Positions 62,401 to 64,000 of a stretch of DNA of 64,000 bases are shown here, in pieces. Below the pieces are notes generated by a model, which was not told the DNA's origin, did not search any database, and saw only the letters and a list, made by a program, of their open reading frames with translations. The DNA is from UBA1941 sp046329575 (GTDB taxonomy: Bacteria; Bacteroidota; Bacteroidia; Chitinophagales; LD1), in NCBI GenBank assembly GCA_046329575.1, contig JAXLUJ010000006.1, positions 1-64,000 on the forward strand, given 5' to 3'. Both the position numbers and the translations under genes were made by a program. Position 1 is the first letter of the stretch; every line of letters starts with the position of its first letter.

Positions 62401-64000
62401 CATGGTTCACCAGCGTATCGACTGTTGGCAAGATCGTCGCGATGATTACTCCCGTATCGCACAAGCTATGGATTTGATATGGCGATAGATCGCATACATA
62501 ATATGGAATGGTGTACGTGCCAGGCGTGGTGCCGGTAACCGTAATCGCTCCGTTACCCGTTACCACATACGTGATAGACGGATCGCTTGGTGTACCAACT
62601 GTTATCGTCAGCGGATCACCGTTAGGGTCTGTTACCGCCAACAGGATATTCACATCGTGTGGCTTGTTCTGGTAGTCCGTATAACGGATCGTATCTGCCT
62701 GTGGCGCTTCGTTGCGTGGATCTACTATAATGTGTACCCAGGCCTGATCGCACAGGTGTTGCGGATTGTTTGCTGATAATGTATCACATACCGAGTACTG
62801 GAAGCTGTCGCTGCCATGGTAGAATGGATCTGGTGTATAGGTCACATCACCGTTCGGACCTACGCTTACCGTTCCATGCGTTGGTGGCGTTACTATCGTC
62901 GGTTTGGTCAAACTATCGCCATCCGGATCGCTGTCGTTACTACGTACATTGATCGTGATTGGCGTGTTCTCCGGTGTGCTTACATGGTCATCCACTGCTA
63001 CAGGCGGACGGTTCGATACCGTATCGATGGTGTTGATCGTTACTACTACCCATGCCGTTGAACACAACGGATGTGGATTCTTCGTAGTGATATCGCAAAT
63101 CTGATATGGTACACTGTCTTTATAGATTCCCTGAGGCAATGCACTGGCAGATGGGGTGAACACCACATTACCGTTGGCATCTACACTGAATGAGCCCGGA
63201 TAATGAAGAATGGCAGGGCCACTCAATACCGGAACCGTCAGGCTATCGCCATCCGGATCGTAGTCATTTCCGCGTACGTTCACTGTTACAGCCGAAGTAG
63301 TGCTGTTCGTTGTTGCATAGTCGTTGCTCGCTACTGGAGCATGGTTCACCAGCGTATCGACTGTTGGCAAGATCGTCGCGATGATTACTCCCGTATCGCA
63401 CAAGCTATGGATTTGATATGGCGATAGATCGCATACATAATATGGAATGGTGTACGTGCCAGGCGTGGTGCCGGTAACCGTAATCGCTCCGTTACCCGTT
63501 ACCACATACGTGATAGACGGATCGCTTGGTGTACCAACTGTTATCGTCAGCGGATCACCGTTAGGGTCTGTTACCGCCAACAGGATATTCACATCGTGTG
63601 GCTTGTTCTGGTAGTCCGTATAACGGATCGTATCTGCCTGTGGCGCTTCGTTGCGTGGATCTACTATAATGTGTACCCAGGCCTGATCGCACAGGTGTTG
63701 CGGATTGTTTGCTGATAATGTATCACATACCGAGTACTGGAAGCTGTCGCTGCCATGGTAGAATGGATCTGGTGTATAGGTCACATCACCGTTCGGACCT
63801 ACGCTTACCGTTCCATGCGTTGGTGGCGTTACTATCGTCGGTTTGGTCAAACTATCGCCATCCGGATCGCTGTCGTTACTACGTACATTGATCGTGATTG
63901 GCGTGTTCTCCGGTGTGCTTACATGGTCATCCACTGCTACAGGCGGACGGTTCGATACCGTATCGATGGTGTTGATCGTTACTACTACCCATGCCGTTGA
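53423..64000 (-). CDS. Giant tandem-95 repeat adhesin with type B (CHU_C) T9SS tail, N-terminus outside window
   Basis: At least 3525 residues, open to the window edge. It consists of about 35 cadherin/Ig-like tandem-95 domains of roughly 100 residues. The consensus has N-x-PPVAxDD, ND-x-D-x-DGD-x-L (likely calcium-binding), HGT, YTP, Y/F-x-G-x-DSF and a paired-cysteine end VCDN..LCDTAxVxI. The last 90 residues are a gliding motility-associated C-terminal domain (FPNAFSPNGDGIHDYFE, RVFNRWGDEVW, LPDGTYYFVYTY), i.e. a type B sorting signal. The 5'-most 885 residues seen are near-identical copies of a 313-residue unit. It resembles SprB-type motility adhesins, with its PorP/SprF partner downstream. 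Confidence 0.93.
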   Translation of the reverse strand, partial: STAWVVVTINTIDTVSNRPPVAVDDHVSTPENTPITINVRSNDSDPDGDSLTKPTIVTPPTHGTVSVGPNGDVTYTPDPFYHGSDSFQYSVCDTLSANNPQHLCDQAWVHIIVDPRNEAPQADTIRYTDYQNKPHDVNILLAVTDPNGDPLTITVGTPSDPSITYVVTGNGAITVTGTTPGTYTIPYYVCDLSPYQIHSLCDTGVIIATILPTVDTLVNHAPVASNDYATTNSTTSAVTVNVRGNDYDPDGDSLTVPVLSGPAILHYPGSFSVDANGNVVFTPSASALPQGIYKDSVPYQICDITTKNPHPLCSTAWVVVTINTIDTVSNRPPVAVDDHVSTPENTPITINVRSNDSDPDGDSLTKPTIVTPPTHGTVSVGPNGDVTYTPDPFYHGSDSFQYSVCDTLSANNPQHLCDQAWVHIIVDPRNEAPQADTIRYTDYQNKPHDVNILLAVTDPNGDPLTITVGTPSDPSITYVVTGNGAITVTGTTPGTYTIPYYVCDLSPYQIHSLCDTGVIIATILPTVDTLVNHAPVASNDYATTNSTTSAVTVNVRGNDYDPDGDSLTVPVLSGPAILHYPGSFSVDANGNVVFTPSASALPQGIYKDSVPYQICDITTKNPHPLCSTAWVVVTINTIDTVSNRPPVAVDDHVSTPENTPITINVRSNDSDPDGDSLTKPTIVTPPTHGTVSVGPNGDVTYTPDPFYHGSDSFQYSVCDTLSANNPQHLCDQAWVHIIVDPRNEAPQADTIRYTDYQNKPHDVNILLAVTDPNGDPLTITVGTPSDPSITYVVTGNGAITVTGTTPGTYTIPYYVCDLSPYQIHSLCDTGVIIATILPTVDTLVNHAPVASNDYATTNSTTSAVTVNVRGNDYDPDGDSLTVPVLITSTTTPHGAYTVDASGNVVFTPSPASLTVPGIYHDSVQYQICDITTKNPHPLCSTAWVVVTINNIDTTQQNRPPVAVDDHVTTDEDVTLVINVRVNDSDPDGDSLTIPVIVTGPVNGTASVDPVTGNVTYVPNPDFHGVDSFYYSICDTLSANNPQHLCDQAWVYITINGINEPPVATNIYVNTMENQPVGVNVASGATDPNGDPLTFSYPSGSGPLNGTWVPNPSNPTNGSGVYTPNPGFIGVDSFEYVVCDNSPYPVHVLCDTAWVVIHVNDPGDSLVNHPPVASTDHGVTAPGETIVINVKANDSDPDGNPLTVPTIVTTPSQGGTVTVNTDGTVSYHAPATIPVGILNDTFTYSVCDITTVNPQPLCATAMVIVTINKVDTPDVHKNDPPVAVDDYATICEEEYAVVNVVNNDIDPNGDPVKVTAVLNQPAHGLAAASGPNVVYVPSVNFYGSDSASYILCDNRTPALCDTAWVHFTVRNVNDQPLAANDTAYTGMNTAVNVPVLINDIEPDGDSVYLGIVTPPIHGTAVLNANNTFTYTPAAGYAGYDTFYYKVCDVQNPNIVYCGTFQSICDVGLVSILIANRPPHVDSTFVTIPEDTGVVRICPNITDPDGNSVKITALSCQPAHGVATIGAAGSDSCLTYKPNLNYYGLDSFCVVVCDNGIPSLCDTNQVYITVTPVCDPPVAKDDNYVVSNTNPSTLTVTANDSSVEGPITVSVITQGTLGIAVPGANNTIVYTPTAGAGSDSFTYAICNVGPLCTLCDTGMVHITIRPVNHPPVAVDDSTSTPQNQPVCVDVKANDSDQDGDILSVTAVSCQPAHGTASINGANQVCYQPAQNFVGNDVLCYVVCDNAVPALCDTAKVFITVTSNPHPPVAVNDTATIPVNTPAVICVTNNDTDPDNNINKGSVGLCSLPIHAASVPSINPATGCITYNPQPGFIGMDSFCYRVCDSTQPTPLCAQAMVYINVTPVNHPPFAPDTTVTTPEDSAITVCPAMTDPDGNVVAISSVCTPAHGTVTFTGSCMTYTPASNYNGTDQFCYVACDNGTPSLCDTGIVTINITPVTDCPDAVADYATGHQGLIVNINELSNDTYVHAVGSGSAVTVVGHTASANTVTVLPNGWLSYVAAPGFNGLDTVVYSLCDNVEGCCDTATVIVVTDTNCFGPKPAADHFTVCEESVLTADVLANDYPGNTGLGSVSIITNAQHGFGFVNSATNMIMYTPVTNFFGADSIVYQICDQCTKSAPNCDIAKLYINVLNRNDVPTAIDDTISTLEDHSVVVNVLSNDYDIDGDSLVVSISAQPAFGTLTLDSNRLVYTPKSNFCGVDTFGYKITGGNGNASCPGDENFDLGLVVVTVICVNDTPIIPDTLIHTPEDTPVTVCIPYIDVDTNDTHTLSVCGSPLHGSMAYTITDDPNLVCVTYTPDSNYYGTDSICIIVCDVTTTDPHPLCDTTHITIIVDPRNEPPVAHDVYVQTPKDQPTGISIYPAAFDPNGDPLTFSYPGSPSHGIWTPTGNGTGVYTPTPGYVGTDSFVYIVCDNSPILYSPLCDTAVVYINVVDTTGGVNHPPVANNDYATTTIDKPVVVNAAANDFDVDGDTLAFTPISATTTSHGTFSMNPVTGVTSYVPNTGYVGVDTLQYMVCDNGTPSLCDTATIFIVITPDTTGLINNPPVATDDFAHTQYGVSVNIPVMSNDWDPDGDSIHVTSVSAAPHYGTTVVNPDGTITYVPDFGPGLGPNAHRPDTFKYIICDNGNPVLCDEATVIITVPNSVQAINDTTLTGKNVPVVVHVLSNDFDPELDSFYVTAIVDSAKHGTVTLNADGSVLYTPDGTVCDATDSFRYAIMDTLGATDTAWAFVNVICCQVVANDDNLDMNQGDTLYAHVTINDNLDNRYPHHVKIQTNPAHGVATVINDTTIMYIPASNYCGKDYIEYTVSDTCGLDTGNVNITIFCDSVKTIAVDDYAFTNRDSCVTIDILDNDIYANCTPAVVTILDSTNHGTVQLDSANHVKYCPNAGYVGMDTFTYSLCETCGSTSCDTAIGVILIDTVCRNPIAVNDTSNHGYVCNDTVNVIKNDINTFGATISIIQPPANGSAVVSGGSIIYTPDGLHPNSTVTIGYRICGICIDAPCSDGILTINMTGYPCNVHHPEIVSDYVSVCRNSDSLICVTANDYDVDGDAISLTAIVPPTHGTAVKQGNCILYHPDANYSGGDTMAYMACDNGVPNLCNTARVYISVIDCKNTPPVAPPPVDTTVVCTPVLVCLDSVYDAEGDSVFISSVCTPNHGTISNINGTCFTYSPSCDTTNGQTPFVGVDTFCIVICDNGTPVPACDTIYGKVVVLPKAPIDSIWANNDNVATAGGTPVVINVLGNDGFTPNPGNPQTGTGITVDPVLPSQPQHGTAVVNANGTITYTPEDTFCGVDSFRYAISDNGHPVQHDTATVYVFVCIQPVHAVNDSMCNDTTTYVNVAVDLNVLANDTLPMGDDTTVTVGPAQAAHGNTSVNNDLTIHYVPAEGFIGDDHFEYIVCVTLGNETRCDTAEVCVQVVDTTKTCTFPNAFSPNGDGIHDYFETPCTEMHPKATLRVFNRWGDEVWTSKEAYKNDWGGTNNQGTALPDGTYYFVYTYNDGTGGSEARFVVIHR
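61347..64000 (-). repeat. 939-base tandem repeat within the adhesin gene
   Basis: Three successive copies start at 61347, 62286 and 63225; the third is cut by the window edge after 776 bases. The copies show no differences in the stretches I compared by eye, and identical translated stretches recur at exactly 939-base steps. The unit encodes 313 residues, i.e. three tandem-95 domains of different sequence. A diverged version of the same three-domain block lies just downstream (about 60400-61346). Confidence 0.93.

Overview
The window is chromosomal DNA from a member of the Bacteroidota, probably a gliding or predatory-type environmental lineage (Chitinophagales-like is my guess, low confidence). 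The evidence is a gldH gene next to ricT, a PorP/SprF protein next to a PorE-like OmpA protein, four proteins with type IX secretion (T9SS) C-terminal sorting domains, and promoters of the Bacteroidota pattern (TTTG, 19-21 bases, TAnnTTYG) instead of ordinary -35/-10 boxes. I saw no tRNA, rRNA, CRISPR array, insertion sequence or phage gene.

Layout. 1-5.1 kb: the 3' end of priA, two glycosyltransferases, a GH3-family acyl-adenylating enzyme and a secreted PI-PLC-like protein. 5.1-7.2 kb: a long acyl-CoA dehydrogenase behind two copies of a near-palindromic operator, one overlapping its promoter. 7.2-7.5 kb: the only gene-free stretch above 300 bases. It holds a terminator, a heptad repeat, a GC-rich dispersed repeat (second copy at 36.4 kb) and another terminator. 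7.5-12.6 kb: a 1683-residue secreted Ig-like repeat protein. 12.9-18.9 kb: envelope genes (HTTM membrane protein, LRR protein, a TMTC-like membrane protein with a TPR-like tail, DUF4184, SGNH hydrolase).

19.0-30.9 kb is the most unusual region and looks like an uncharacterised biosynthetic island. A rightward arm (ABC exporter, N-terminal-twitch radical SAM enzyme, UbiA-like membrane enzyme, PhyH dioxygenase) meets a leftward arm (second radical SAM enzyme, methyltransferase, four PhyH dioxygenases). The genes overlap or nearly touch, the arms collide in a 57-base coding overlap, and an SGNH hydrolase gene stands divergently at each outer end. I do not recognise the product.

30.9-37.4 kb: an unidentified lipoprotein, gldH, ricT, an ABC-F ATPase, efp, a tiny HExxH membrane protein and a small anchored protein. 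37.4-49.8 kb: a secreted GH13 amylase and a 3362-residue double beta-helix protein, both with T9SS type A tails. 50.1-64 kb: a PorE-like OmpA protein, PorP/SprF and a giant tandem-95 adhesin with a type B (gliding-associated) tail. The adhesin runs off the right edge, and its last 2.65 kb in the window is a 939-base unit repeated without visible differences. The adhesin and the PorP and OmpA genes form a typical type B substrate/partner locus.
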